In this document: positions 22,831-33,235 of the stretch, piece after piece
Position numbering within the stretch: the stretch's first letter is position 1
Layout of the letters: each line of letters begins with the position of its first letter
NCBI GenBank assembly: GCA_018466975.1
Contig: CM031562.1
Coordinates: forward strand, 3,100,001 to 3,164,000
Direction of reading: 5' to 3'
DNA from: Sparassis latifolia
Lineage: Eukaryota; Basidiomycota; Agaricomycetes; Polyporales; Sparassidaceae
DNA length: 64,000 nt
The notes under the pieces: model-generated
What the model saw: the letters and a program-made list of their open reading frames with translations, nothing else
What the model was told of the DNA's origin: nothing
The model's database searches: none
Translations under genes and position numbers: made by a program

Positions 22831-25671
22831 ACGTTGATAAGAGTCGCATGTCCATGAGAGCAGAAACGTACCTGACGGAAATGGCGGTAATATCACTCTG
22901 AGCTGCACTGACATGAGGACATCCAGCTTTCTAATATTTATCTTGCTCAGGACACAGCAAGGATGTTGCCGAACTTGATGGGAGTGGCAGTTCGACAGAT
23001 AGAAAGGCAGCATGGCAGAGGAAAAGAACTGCGGAGCCAGGTGCAAAACCAGTGCAGTTATACTTTTGGCGCCGCAATATTGGCGCCGACGTCAGGGCGA
23101 CTTTCGAACTGTAACATTCCATGCAAATAATGGGCAAACTTTTGTCAACATTGAGCTTGAAGGTAAAGCGAGGCCTCATGCATACCACCGGGGTATAGGG
23201 AGACTATGGAATTTGCGGAATGTATGGGGTAACAACGTTGGGGCGTCTCGTGGTGCCAGGCTGTGCTGACGCCGTTACAGATATCAACATTTTCTGGAAA
23301 GAGACAAGCGATAATCGATAAAGCGTCAAAGCGCGGCGAGATATCCCACGAGCGTGGGCCCCAAAGGAACAATTTTGACGAGCTTGGCCTGGATCTTGGT
23401 GATAGTCGCTGTCTAGGATGAGACGAAGCAGTGCGCGTGGAGAACGAGCGAAGTCACAACGGAAAAAAGCGATGAGTGAAGGAGCTCGTTCGGATAGTCG
23501 AAGAAGAGCTCGAGCGGGAATGGTACTTAGAGGCGCATTGGAAGTTTAGCGGTACGCGAGCGACAAAAAAGGGGGGCAAAATATTCGTCGAAGGCATACT
23601 GTCGGACTCTGTACGTAGAGTCTCGTAGAGGAGCGCCTCGGCTAAGATTGCTACTCCTGGACGCGTCAGTCCAGGACTTGTTACACGTGATGAACGCGTC
23701 GCGCTCAAGATTCAGGAATCATGCACCTCGTACCTGGTCAATCTGCTGGAGCACAAATTCATCGTTTCTTTACTTCACGCAGGCATCAGTATATGTAATC
23801 CTTTGTCTGCCCTTTCTATCCTATGCTCTAGAGTCCATCCATGTCCTTGCCTCTGCAGTAATCTAACATATATTGGACACACATAGATCACACTGTGTGT
23901 GTCCAATATATGTTAGATTTAGACAGCCCAACTTCAACGTTCGCGTGGTCGATTGCGGTGATGTATGTTAACTACGGCAGGTAATAACGCAACTGACGTA
24001 GCTGCAGGATCTACGCCGTGGAGTCCTCGACAACCATGTATGCTTTGAGCCGACAGAAGGCGCACATCCTGATCTGAGTCGCGCAAGCGAAGTATCTTGA
24101 CACCGTTAATCTGTTACTTTCAATTTATTTCGGAATGATGGTACTGACGATGACCACAGATCGCATAAGACGCCTACAGAATTCTCTTCCTGTAGCGTAT
24201 CGACAAATGTCACTCATGGTTCGAGTTCTGACAAGGGTCGTTCGAATGGGGAACAGCGTCAAAGGGCGGGATGCAGCTTGGAGACCAGGTAAGAAGGAGT
24301 GTATTAGCGCACATCAATCGCATCACTCTGTCAAGAATTGGTGACCATGCTGGAAGCACCTCTGTGAGCACTTGTTAGCCTATCTGGAGGACGGAGAAAC
24401 TGATACCATCAACATTGCAACAGCGTTGTTTTTGAATAGGAAGACATGCTCAGACTTCGTGTTGTGCCGATATTTGAGTCGTATATCTGGCTGCTTAGTA
24501 TGGTGCGTAGTTAATGTGCGGCTAGCTGGGGCGCCCTGTGTTCCTTTCAGGGATCTGTTAATAAGCAGTATATCGGTCTCAGGGCCTCTCATGTCCCGCA
24601 GCCAGTATGAGCTACATTCCAGCGGTTGAGTCGGAGGCACGATTCGACGGATATCATCGTCTGGGTCATCAGGTTGGAGCCTGAAAATCTGAAGCTTGAC
24701 CTATTTGGTGAATATGTGAGCCACTCCTCAGATCATCCGATGCAATATGTACCGTGCTTCTGAGAGGACCGGAAATGGAGGTCTGCGCGGTGGACAATAA
24801 CTGACGGCTATCTCCCACCTCCCGCGCGAGCGTTTGTCAGCATAGACAAAGGTACGGAAGACATTGAATGCCAATATATGGATAGCTTTGGCGCGTGGTT
24901 ACGTAGGCGGTGGAGAGGTTCCACGTCTGCTGAACCATGCACATTCACTGGCCTGTCTTTGAAAAGTTATGTGTATGTATTCCTGATTTGCGCTTCATGA
25001 AAGAGGTAGAAGAGCCTTAGATTCGGGCCAGCCCATCGCCGTGAATATCTGCAAAAGGCATCGATATATGTACTACGTGCACGGTACCCGAACATTCTAC
25101 TTGGCAAGCGCTAGTTCCACGGAGGTGTATTTTGCTCTGGGAATGCGGCGAATGGCAAATGGTACGTCAGATACTAAAATCAAGATAGACAAGCCTTCTG
25201 CTTCGCAGCGGAATAGCCCACAGCTTGAACCACGTGAACAGCTAGAATCTCGTCCACCTCTTTCCCGTGCGATCCATCAAGAAAACATTATGCTTGCTCA
25301 GATTACGGGCAGGCTCCCTTAGCGGGTGTTTGCTCAGCGAGACTCTACACAACAGTCATGCTCAGCACACTAAACTGATACGGAGGGACGCACTCGTCTT
25401 GGGGCCACGAGAATTTCGAGGAAACTAGAACTTCTCTAAGCATGGGGAAACGGAGGGGGTACCCGAGCGCGTCCAGGAAGGTGGTCCATTCTTCCTCGTA
25501 ATCCCAGGGTTGGTCAACACCCACAACCCTACTATCTCAAATCGTGTCGAGCTATGATAATGACACTTTCACAAAGGTGAATAGCACGTACGGCCCAGCC
25601 GCGTTTGGCAGCGAAATCCGCGCTAACGCGCTGTGTGGATTTGCTGTCGACAACAGCTTGAGGTGTGGCGG
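22831..25671. other. Gene-poor decayed region
   Basis: Apart from the hairpin at 23860-23919 I find nothing I can name. There are short open frames on both strands (for example minus 23372-23145 with WDISPRFDALSIIACLFPENVDI, plus 24372-24629 and 25041-25322). None links to a neighbour by clear splice signals. Confidence 0.5.
23860..23919. repeat. Perfect 24 bp-arm hairpin
   Basis: The arm at 23860-23883 (AATCTAACATATATTGGACA then CACA) is exactly inverted at 23896-23919 across a 12 bp spacer. Such a structure could be the core of a MITE or a small-RNA hairpin. Neither is shown. Confidence 0.9.
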
Positions 25672-27580
25672 CTATGCGTGGAGTAAACAATTGTGATCAA
25701 TATGGATGTACTCGCTTACTACGACAGAATCCAGGACAACGAGCTCAATGATATGTGGACACAGGTCGAGTATACTGGTCTCGCACTTGTCTAGATCGCC
25801 GGTCACGCGAGTTGAGAGGCACTCCAACCCTGCGCCGTGCCGTTGCAGAAACGGATATACAACTTCGTATTGATCACCATCCACTTCAGCCTCCTTCAAA
25901 GCCGGCAGTCTGTACACCGAACGAATCGGTTGTGCATTAGAATGAGAGGCGGAGTGATTGACCTATAATGCACGTACCTCATCTCAGTGAACAGCCGAAT
26001 CAAGGAAGGTCTACAGTCGAACATCTTCAGTGTCTCGAGTCTGGGCAATGCGTCATAGGGTATGTCGTCTGGCGAGAACTCCGTCCGACCCCTGTACAGC
26101 GATAAGAAGCGGAGGCGCGGGAAGGGCTCAAAGCTGCGAGGAGGCACAAGTACATCTTCCATGTTCTCGTACAGCTTCTGAGACAACGACACAAGTGGAG
26201 AATACTCGCCGTCTGTAAAATATCCGGCGAGCTCGGGAAAGATACGTATCAAGGGTTCTGCGTGCATGAGCGCCACAAATGGCGCGATGGACGTCATGGC
26301 GCGATCATGCAGGCTGTACGAACGATGCAAAGGAAGCATGTGTACAAGCTGCGCGAGATGTGGTTCTTCCTGGATTCGCGCAATGAATAATCTCATCGAT
26401 GCCAAACTTGCGAAGATGGGAATGGAATAGAGAAACGGTTTTCCGAGGCACTGTGAAACTTGAATCAACACTCAAGGCGGAGACGAGTCAAAGCGAGAAC
26501 ATACGTTGAACTTGCGAGACACGAGCATAATGCTGCGTCGGGTGTCGTTGACTCTCTCGCGCAAGGACTGGAGTAGAACGGCCTCAGTGAAATGGTAATC
26601 GTCGGGGTGATGCACATGGGTCGCAAATGCGAGAATACGGCTCCATGTCTTGTCCGTGAGTCCAGGAACTGTATGTAATAGAAGGTCTGCGTAGGTGGGA
26701 GGTTGAACCAACCCGACGCTGGGACGAACAGTCAGAATACACGGAAAGACGGGCTCCAAAGACTCTATTTACCCGATACCACTTTGATAGCTATTGACGA
26801 CCTCCCGACCATCAGTAAACGTGTGGCGCGAAGATGGCATATTCTTCAAAAGTCTGGTAAGCCATCTAGGTAACCGGCCGGACCGGCCGGACGATTCATT
26901 TATATCGATCCGTCTCTGATTATTTGGTATCAGCATATCCGTTGTATAAAATATAGAAAGGGATGATATACGAGAGCTGTCCACTGCGGAACACATCTCG
27001 CAAGTGCTTGTGTAATATAATATTCCCCTGGTATATGGTCGAGCAGCAGATATGATGGATTAATCGCCCGCAGAGAGCTGCGGAAACCGGGAACGTCTGT
27101 GGAGAAGAAGCACGAAAACGAAAGGTCAACTTTGGGGGTGCCATGAGTATGATAATGCGACATACAAGTTTTGGAGATATTAAATGACGGAATATCCATG
27201 AAAATGTAAAGCGTGTGAAGGTTGCACCGCGCAGACGAAACGATGAAGTTGACGGAATTGCTCAAGGCAAGCTCCAGTCGCAATCTGCAGATGAAATCCC
27301 TAAGGACTGGGGTACAACGCAGAGCCCATTCGAGCGCAGCGGCTTGGGCGGAGGTCCGGATGATGATGGCTTCGTACAGCATGGGGGTTCCGACACGCAA
27401 CCAGCTTTTGGACACTAGAAGGAGCCCGGAAAGGGATGAGTACTCGCACTGAGCAAATGTCATGTCGTTGTCGGTGCGGAAAGTTAGGAAGGTGCGTGAA
27501 GGAAGGATAAGAATGTGACTGAGAATCTTCTCCAGAATTTCATCCGGGAAGTCGCGTCCTTGGTCCACATAGGCCAACAT
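25672..27580 (-). pseudogene. Double F-box/LRR-type protein gene, broken in the middle
   Basis: The N-terminal frame (27580-26930) has an F-box start (FPDEILEKIL), a second F-box stretch with LLLVSKSWLRVGTPMLYEA, and leucine-rich strands. It ends at a TGA after FIQRIC. A second open stretch (about 26759-25672) has its own F-box-like part (LTDKTWSRILAFATHVH, MLVSRKFN). A clean 54 bp intron follows at 26504-26451, then an exon ending LIRLFTEMR at 25978, an intron 25977-25910, and a last exon RLPALKEAEV. In Agaricomycetes I know these two halves as one protein with two F-boxes and leucine-rich repeats, thought to present substrates to SCF ubiquitin ligases. Here 26930-26760 gives no open or spliced bridge that I can find, so the locus is probably damaged. 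Two separate short genes are the alternative. Confidence 0.6.
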
Positions 27581-28261
27581 CGGGACTGAAGATGACAGTG
27601 TCTCGCAAGAAGTAAGCTCGACCTGAAAGTTCTATTCGGTGCACGAGTTACTGTGCGCATAATGCCTCGTGGTCAACACATGGCCTCGGGAAGCTCCACG
27701 CTAGGTTGCATTAGCAGAGGGCTCTAAAATCGACTGGAGGATATCCAGCACGCTCATATACACTGATATCTAGCCGTACGGTGCGACCGAGCTATAGACC
27801 TATGGTCAGCAATCCAAAGAGAACTTGTCTGTTCTAGAAACGCCTACGTGTTGAATCGCGCAAGCGTACTCAAAGTCTAAGACTTACATACATATGGCTT
27901 GTATCAGAGTCAGACGCATACTTCCTGGCGTAGACTGCACATTGAGCGCGCCGATCAACGCTGATCAACCCTCTGCGAAGGGTTAAGTTTAACTGAGACT
28001 TATCCCACTGCAGTCGAACTGTCATTCAGAAGTTACTATCTCCACGCCTCGCAAATATGGTGGAACGGACTTCGCGAGAGTGCTCTCGTGTCAGTATGCA
28101 ATGTCGCTGCTTGTTTCTTCAAGATTGAAACTACTCACCGAGAAAGGTCATGATGTCGAGGAGGTTGTTCCAACCTTTGCAATATGCCAAGATTGTTCCC
28201 TCCTAGTAAGACGCGGTTGCACGAATATTAGATCCAGTCGTACAACAAGGCCCGAGCCTAA
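27581..28261. other. Unassigned spacer
   Basis: It contains the likely upstream region of the F-box locus. No exon or RNA gene was recognised. Confidence 0.5.
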
Positions 28262-29140
28262 AATTCTGTTGAACGGAAGTGAGAACGAAAATCACCGGTC
28301 ATAGAGCACCGACCGCCAATCCGTCGCGTTAGACGATCCGCAGAAGTCGTCACAACGCCAATAATCCTATGGTGTTCCACACGCCATGAATATGGTTAAA
28401 ACAAGGAGCCGTCTTGCTGTTCAACCGCAACACGGTGAGTATTTATGCCCATCGAATAGCTTTCAAGATAATCGGTGAACCCGCCGACGGCATGGCTCTG
28501 ATCATCGTCAGGACATCCCGGTCGAGCAATACCAGCCATCGGCTGATGTTCCCCAATCAGGAATGCCATGACCGAAAGCGCCATCGTCAGCGCACAAGAA
28601 AGTCGATCATCAGATCCCAGCGGTACGATACGGCACTCATCTGTAACTGGCCTTCTCGTGAGCGCGATGGATAGGGCATCAACTGAGCACGCGCTCCACG
28701 TGTCTACAGCTGGAGAGAGCATGCCGTGAAAATGGACCGAGTCGGGTGCCCTTCTGTTGAACGGAAGTGAGAACGAATTCTGAACGTTATCCACCACCAA
28801 CTGCGCCAATGCATCGCAGAGCTGTGGAAGGCCTGCAGAAGTCACCATAACACCGACAACCATACGGTGTTCCATGAAAGGCTAAAAAAGAACAATTTCT
28901 TGCTGTTCAAAGACAATCCAGGATAACGGCGGCTGGATCACTTTCAAATCGGTCGACAAACCTGCTGACGACACGGCTCTGATCATCGTCAGGACATCCT
29001 GATTGAGCAATATTAGCAATTTGCGAATTTTTGCCAATCAGGAATGCTATGACCGAAAGCGCCGTCGCGGCCACACAAGAGAGGCTTCAGACCTCAATGA
29101 TACGATACAGCACTCACCCAGGACTCGTAATTTCGCGAGC
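28262..29140 (-). repeat. Tandemly duplicated gene relic, ~490 bp units
   Basis: CTGTTGAACGGAAGTGAGAA occurs at about 28264 and 28755. After it come matching landmarks: GGTGTTCCA, then CTTGCTGTTCAA, then GGCTCTGATCATCGTCAGGA, then CCAATCAGGAATGC.ATGACC. The minus-strand frame 28875-28396 has hydrophobic stretches (CALTMALSVMAFLIG) and looks like part of a membrane protein. The second copy carries frame changes. Family not recognised. Confidence 0.55.
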
Positions 29141-29459
29141 GCGATGTATATGGTCACGAAAAACAGGCGCAGGTGAGCAACGCTAGAAGATCTCGAAAAC
29201 GCAGGAGAGCATGGTCGCCAGCTGTGAGATACACCACATTGCTTTCCAGACCGTTGAACGTGGGAGGGCCGGTTATTGTCAACAACTTGAAGTTCAAGGA
29301 TCGTATGATGCACAACTTGAAAAAGTCCCGCTGCTCCAGCACGTGACAAACGCGTCGCGTCTCATTTCAATCGCCGGCGCGAACCGCCAGCGCCCCAAAC
29401 TCAGTTCGCCAGCATCACCAACCTCGCCGCCTCTTACTAACTCGCGCAGTCTCACTCAT

Positions 29460-29470
29460 TTTATATATTT
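29460..29470 (+). promoter_or_regulatory. TATA-like box
   Basis: TTTATATATTT lies 30 bp before the ATG of the small frame at 29500, close to the usual core-promoter spacing. Confidence 0.4.
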
Positions 29471-29499
29471 TACTCTTTTACACCTAGAAGGTGCATACA

Positions 29500-29883
29500 A
29501 TGCCTCGAGGTGCGCCCTCTCTCGCTCTCCTCCCGCAGGACGTACTCACCAACCACGGTGGCCCAGCCAACTTCACGCGCAGACGCCCAAGGCCCCCACG
29601 CCGCGCGTGCAAAGGGAGCATTACCATCGACGGGATGCAGCGCTATTTGGCGCTGTGGGCACAGCTGGTTATGATGCATGCAGAGGAGGCGAGGCTCGTC
29701 GAGTCGTTACGGCGCAGAGCGACGGCAACGCGCAGGGACGCGCTGAGGGTGCGCGGCCATATTCACGCGTTGTCTGCTCGTCGTCTGCTCATTCGCCAAC
29801 TTTTTGCGCAGGTCGCTGAGCCGTGGGCACCGCTGCGCCCCCGCGAGCGTAATCCCTCCCCGGCCACATCGTCAAACACGTAG
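29500..29883 (+). CDS. Hypothetical basic protein, 127 aa
   Basis: A single uninterrupted frame from ATG at 29500 to TAG at 29883. The product is rich in Arg and Ala, with a central stretch that could be helical (MQRYLALWAQLVMMHAEEAR, then LVESLRRR) and a second (LSARRLLIRQLFAQV). A TATA-like box sits upstream. I recognise no family. The minus strand is also open over much of it, and GC-rich sequence favours chance frames, so it may not be a real gene. If real it would be a small helical protein. Confidence 0.35.
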   Translation: MPRGAPSLALLPQDVLTNHGGPANFTRRRPRPPRRACKGSITIDGMQRYLALWAQLVMMHAEEARLVESLRRRATATRRDALRVRGHIHALSARRLLIRQLFAQVAEPWAPLRPRERNPSPATSSNT

Positions 29884-31163
29884 GCGACGTCGACCGGCAC
29901 TCGATCAGCAGCACGTTGTAAATGGTGCGCGGGGTTATGATGGGAAGAGCCAGGATTGGACGACTGGCGATGGTGAGAGGTGTATTTATACGACGTTGCT
30001 ATCGTGCTTCGGGATGTATAATTATGAATGGGTACTGTCTGGGATCCACTGCGAGGAACACTCGAATACCCCGAGAAATCGGACTGTCGCAGGTGCGGCG
30101 AGCAAGACCGACGCAAGACCGGCATGCGAACGCGAATATGGGTGGCGCGACTAGGACAGCTGTCTCCGAGCAACTTGTCACACCGAATGGGAACCGTCCA
30201 GGGTCCGTCGCTGCAAAGCACGGCAGCTAGTGTGCCTTCATGCCTGATTATGCTGGATTTCGTAGCCTCCTCCTGCGATGCATCCTGACCAGAGCAATGG
30301 CTCCCCAGCCACGGTAAGTACAAATTGCAGTTGCTCGAATTACACACCTCAGAGGGTCCTTTTAGGGACAGCTCGACAAGGCGCTTGTTCATGACGTTCC
30401 GAGGCCCGTGTATGTGGACACTGTGGGAGTCTTGCCAGGACGGGGCCAGGAGATAGGCTATGAGGAACAGGGCTGAAAGAAGTCGACGAGAAGGCGGGTG
30501 GCCGGTCGTCACAGTTTCGCTTGTCTCCTGCGGACTGAGAATTGTGAAGCCTCACTGAAGGGGACCCCATCGTACTGTGATCGTTCCGCCGAAAACATAC
30601 CGCGGGGGACAACGCAAACCTAACGGCGATCCGCAGACCATAAGTGGAGCAGACAGCTAGTTTTCCATCGTCCGGCTCTCTACGCACCAGGTTCGCTGCG
30701 AGAGACCTCAGGCCAAGTATTCAATTTTCTAACAGCCGCAGATTCCGTGTAGACTGGGTAAGTAGAAGAACAGATCATCGCGTCTGCACAAAGGTGCAAC
30801 GCTGAGCGGAAACTTACAAGGGACTCACCTTGTCGCAGGTTTTCTGCATGGTACCACCCCAGCTGCACACCCTCGACGGCACCAATCATCACGTTGCTGG
30901 ATGACCGCCGCTCCGCAGGTAACGCAGGGACTCGGAAGGCAGAGATACTGGTCCAGACGTCAGAAATTTCGCGGATCTCCGTAAGATTACGTGGAGAGGT
31001 CCTGCGTGGCGTGAAGGTACTTACTCCGACTGACTAAGCTGTACGAAGGAAAGGCTGTCTTCCGTATAGTACTGCGACTGAGCTCTCAGCTGGCAATATT
31101 GCAACAGATCTATGCTGTGACTCGCTCATGATTGAGTGGGCATCGTGAACAGCGAGAATGATC
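29884..31163. other. Unassigned sequence
   Basis: There are long open frames on the minus strand (30512-29763 and 30687-30349), but their content is not protein-like to me and they have no usable start or splice context. No RNA gene was seen before the tRNA. Confidence 0.45.
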
Positions 31164-31251
31164 GACACCGTAGCCAAGTGGTTACGGCGACAGATTCGAA
31201 TGATTTATCTGTTACCCTTTGGGTGCGTAGGTTCGAATCCTGCCGGTGTCG
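31164..31251 (+). tRNA. tRNA-Ser (anticodon CGA) with 6 nt intron
   Basis: The acceptor arms GACACCG (31164-31170) and CGGTGTC (31244-31250) pair over 7 bp, and G31251 is the discriminator expected for Ser. The D arm is GCC AAGTGGTTAC GGC. The anticodon stem is ACAGA/TCTGT. The loop reads TTCGAA, then TGATTT, then A, so anticodon CGA with a 6 nt intron after position 37. A long variable arm (TACCCTTTGGGTGCG) and the T arm (GTAGG TTCGAAT CCTGC) follow. The long variable arm, discriminator G and CGA together support serine. The length before splicing is 88 nt. Confidence 0.9.
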
Positions 31252-31349
31252 TTCGAGAGTTTGTACAATTCTTTTGATGACCGTTGGGAGGTTCGAATCC
31301 TGCCGGTGTCGTTCAAGAGTTTGTATAACTCTTTTGATGACCGTTGGGA
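31230..31349 (+). repeat. 60 bp tandem duplication of tRNA 3' end plus flank
   Basis: The sequence from GGTTCGAATCC through the acceptor end and a flank (GTTCGAGAGTTTGTACAATT, then CTTTTGATGACCGTTGGGA) is repeated immediately, so GGTTCGAATCCTGCCGGTGT occurs at 31230 and 31290. The second copy has only the T arm and 3' acceptor strand and cannot form a tRNA. It carries an extra B-box. Confidence 0.9.
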
Positions 31350-31514
31350 AGATGGTGTCGTCCAGTGTCGTCCAGAAGGGATGCGGCAGCTGCGATGTGG
31401 AAGTGAAGTTTTAAGCGTAGAGATGCACAGATGGCGGTGCGTGACCGGGGTGTCCAAAAGGGTGGAGACGGCGGGGTGGGTGCGCGCCGAGGTTGATTGC
31501 AGACGGCTTGCACG

Positions 31515-32887
31515 ATGACCCTCAACGACCCTCTGGGGCCTCCGCCCGTGCTGATACTGGAGACAGACCATCCACCGCAAGAGCCTCCGCCGCCCTATCC
31601 CTCTCGCGACCGCCGCACACGACCGTATCGCTCCACCCGCCGCCGGCGCACCATCGACGACGGCCAGTCCGCTTACTTCCACCACCTCGAGTCCGACCAC
31701 GACAGCGCACCACCCCCGCACGACCCCTTCTTCGACGCCGACGACCACGAGGCCGCGGAGACGACGCCCCTCCTCCACGCCGCCCTCGGGTCCCCCACCG
31801 CTCGCCCAGCAGCAGCAGCAGGCCGCCAACGCACGCTCTCCATCACCAGCACCCTCCGCTCCTCTGGCTCGGCAGGCCCGTCCTTCGTCCAGACCGTCGT
31901 CTCCGCCTTCCGCCCCGAGCTCGACGGCGACCTCGACCCGTGCGAGGACCTCGACCGCGAGCGCGAGCGCGAGGACGGTGCGCTCGAGTCCCCGCCGGTC
32001 CGCCTCTCGGGCGAGGAGGACGAGCGTGCGCGTGCGTTCGCTGCGGGCCCGCCGCGCGCGCGCGCGCACACCTGGGCGGCGGGCTGGCGGCGCTACTTCC
32101 GCCCGCTGCGCATGCGCGCGTACTACGCTGCGCTCTTCCACCTGCTCGTGCTCAACTTCCCGTACGCGCTCGTCGCGTGGGTGTACATCTTCGTCTTCAC
32201 GGTGGTGCGTGCGCCGTCTCTCTCGCTTCGACCTGGGGAAGTGTGTGTGCTGATGGCGTTTTTTGGCGCAGGCGGGGACGACGTCGCTGATGGCGCTCCC
32301 GCTCGGTGCCGTCCTCTGCTTCCTCGACCTTGTCGGCGCGCGCACCCTCGCGCGTGGAGAGGTGAGTGTGTCCCCCCCTATCCCTTCCATCCACGCCCTC
32401 GCCCGGATTGATACCAGGCTGACTCTACGTCCCGCCGCAGCTCGCGCTGCAGACGACGTTCCACGGCCCGCTCGCGTACCCCCCGCCCCACCCGCCCCTG
32501 ACCATCTTCACCCGCACCCGCGCGCCCACCCTCGCAGAGGCCGAGGCCGGCCTCGCGCCAGGGCCCGTGCGCGACCACTCCTTCTACCGCAACGCCTACG
32601 CGATGGTGCGTCCCCCCCCCCCAGCTCCTTCACACACACACAAAGGTATAACGCTAACCGCGAATTCATGTGACCAGTTCGCGGACCCGACGTCGTACCA
32701 AGCCCTCTTCTACTTCCTCGTGATCAAGCCGGGCATCACCGTCCTCCTCTCGCTGTGCCTCGTGCTGCTCGTCCCCGCCGGCGCGGCGCTCGTCCTCCCC
32801 GCGCCCGCCGTGCTGCGCCTCGCGCGCCGCCTCGGGATCTGGCAGGCGAACGTCGCCGTCGAGGGGCTCTATTTTACCGTGCGCTGA
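31515..32887 (+). CDS. Multi-pass membrane protein, sensor-like
   Basis: There are four exons: 31515-32204, 32272-32361, 32441-32605 and 32678-32887. All junctions are phase 0, giving 384 aa. The first ~190 residues are Pro/Arg/Asp-rich and probably disordered and cytosolic, with a TTPLL motif. Hydrophobic segments follow at about 203-230, 233-256 and 322-362. The last part is FADPTSYQALFYFLVIKPG and ends GLYFTVR. The arrangement (long hydrophobic hairpins around a ~60 residue loop) resembles the putative sensor domain known from bacterial membrane proteins and from conserved basidiomycete proteins. That link is from memory of the pattern and is uncertain. Introns carry clear acceptors and the last has a GCTAAC branch. 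The gene converges on the oxygenase gene that ends at 33236. Confidence 0.75.
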
Positions 32888-32994
32888 GGCCACCCCGGGC
32901 GTGCGCGCAATTCGAGTGGAGGGAAAAGTGGGCGGCGAGGCGGGCGGGCTACTTACTGTTACTGTACTGGATAACCCGCCCCGACCCCGGCGGC

Positions 32995-33033
32995 CGTGTA
33001 GTGTGTAGTGTGTAGTGTGCAGTGTGCAGTGTT
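32995..33033 (+). repeat. Short GTGTAGT/GTGCAGT microsatellite
   Basis: About five heptamer units, the first three GTGTAGT and the last two GTGCAGT, lie between the convergent membrane-protein and oxygenase genes. Confidence 0.8.
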
Positions 33034-33235
33034 TAAGTGTACAAACGCCGTTTACGATAGGGGCCCGCGGGTTGGGGGCGGTTTGTGTTTGTGTATAATA
33101 ATACATCGTATATCGTATGTATCGCGATACTTCGCCGCTCGCTGCTCGCTACATCCGCACCCTCTCTGCGCCCCGACCGACCGAGCGTGCGGCGGCTGGG
33201 GGTAGGGATAAGGATAAGGATAGCGGTAAGCGGGC

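Noticed and set aside
29763..30512. 249-codon minus-strand frame
   Set aside because: It overlaps the small plus-strand frame at 29500-29883 and has no recognisable domain or consistent codon pattern.
31212..32390. 392-codon minus-strand frame opposite the membrane-protein gene
   Set aside because: It is a shadow of the GC-rich plus-strand gene, whose four exons join in phase and encode clear membrane segments. It even runs into the tRNA.
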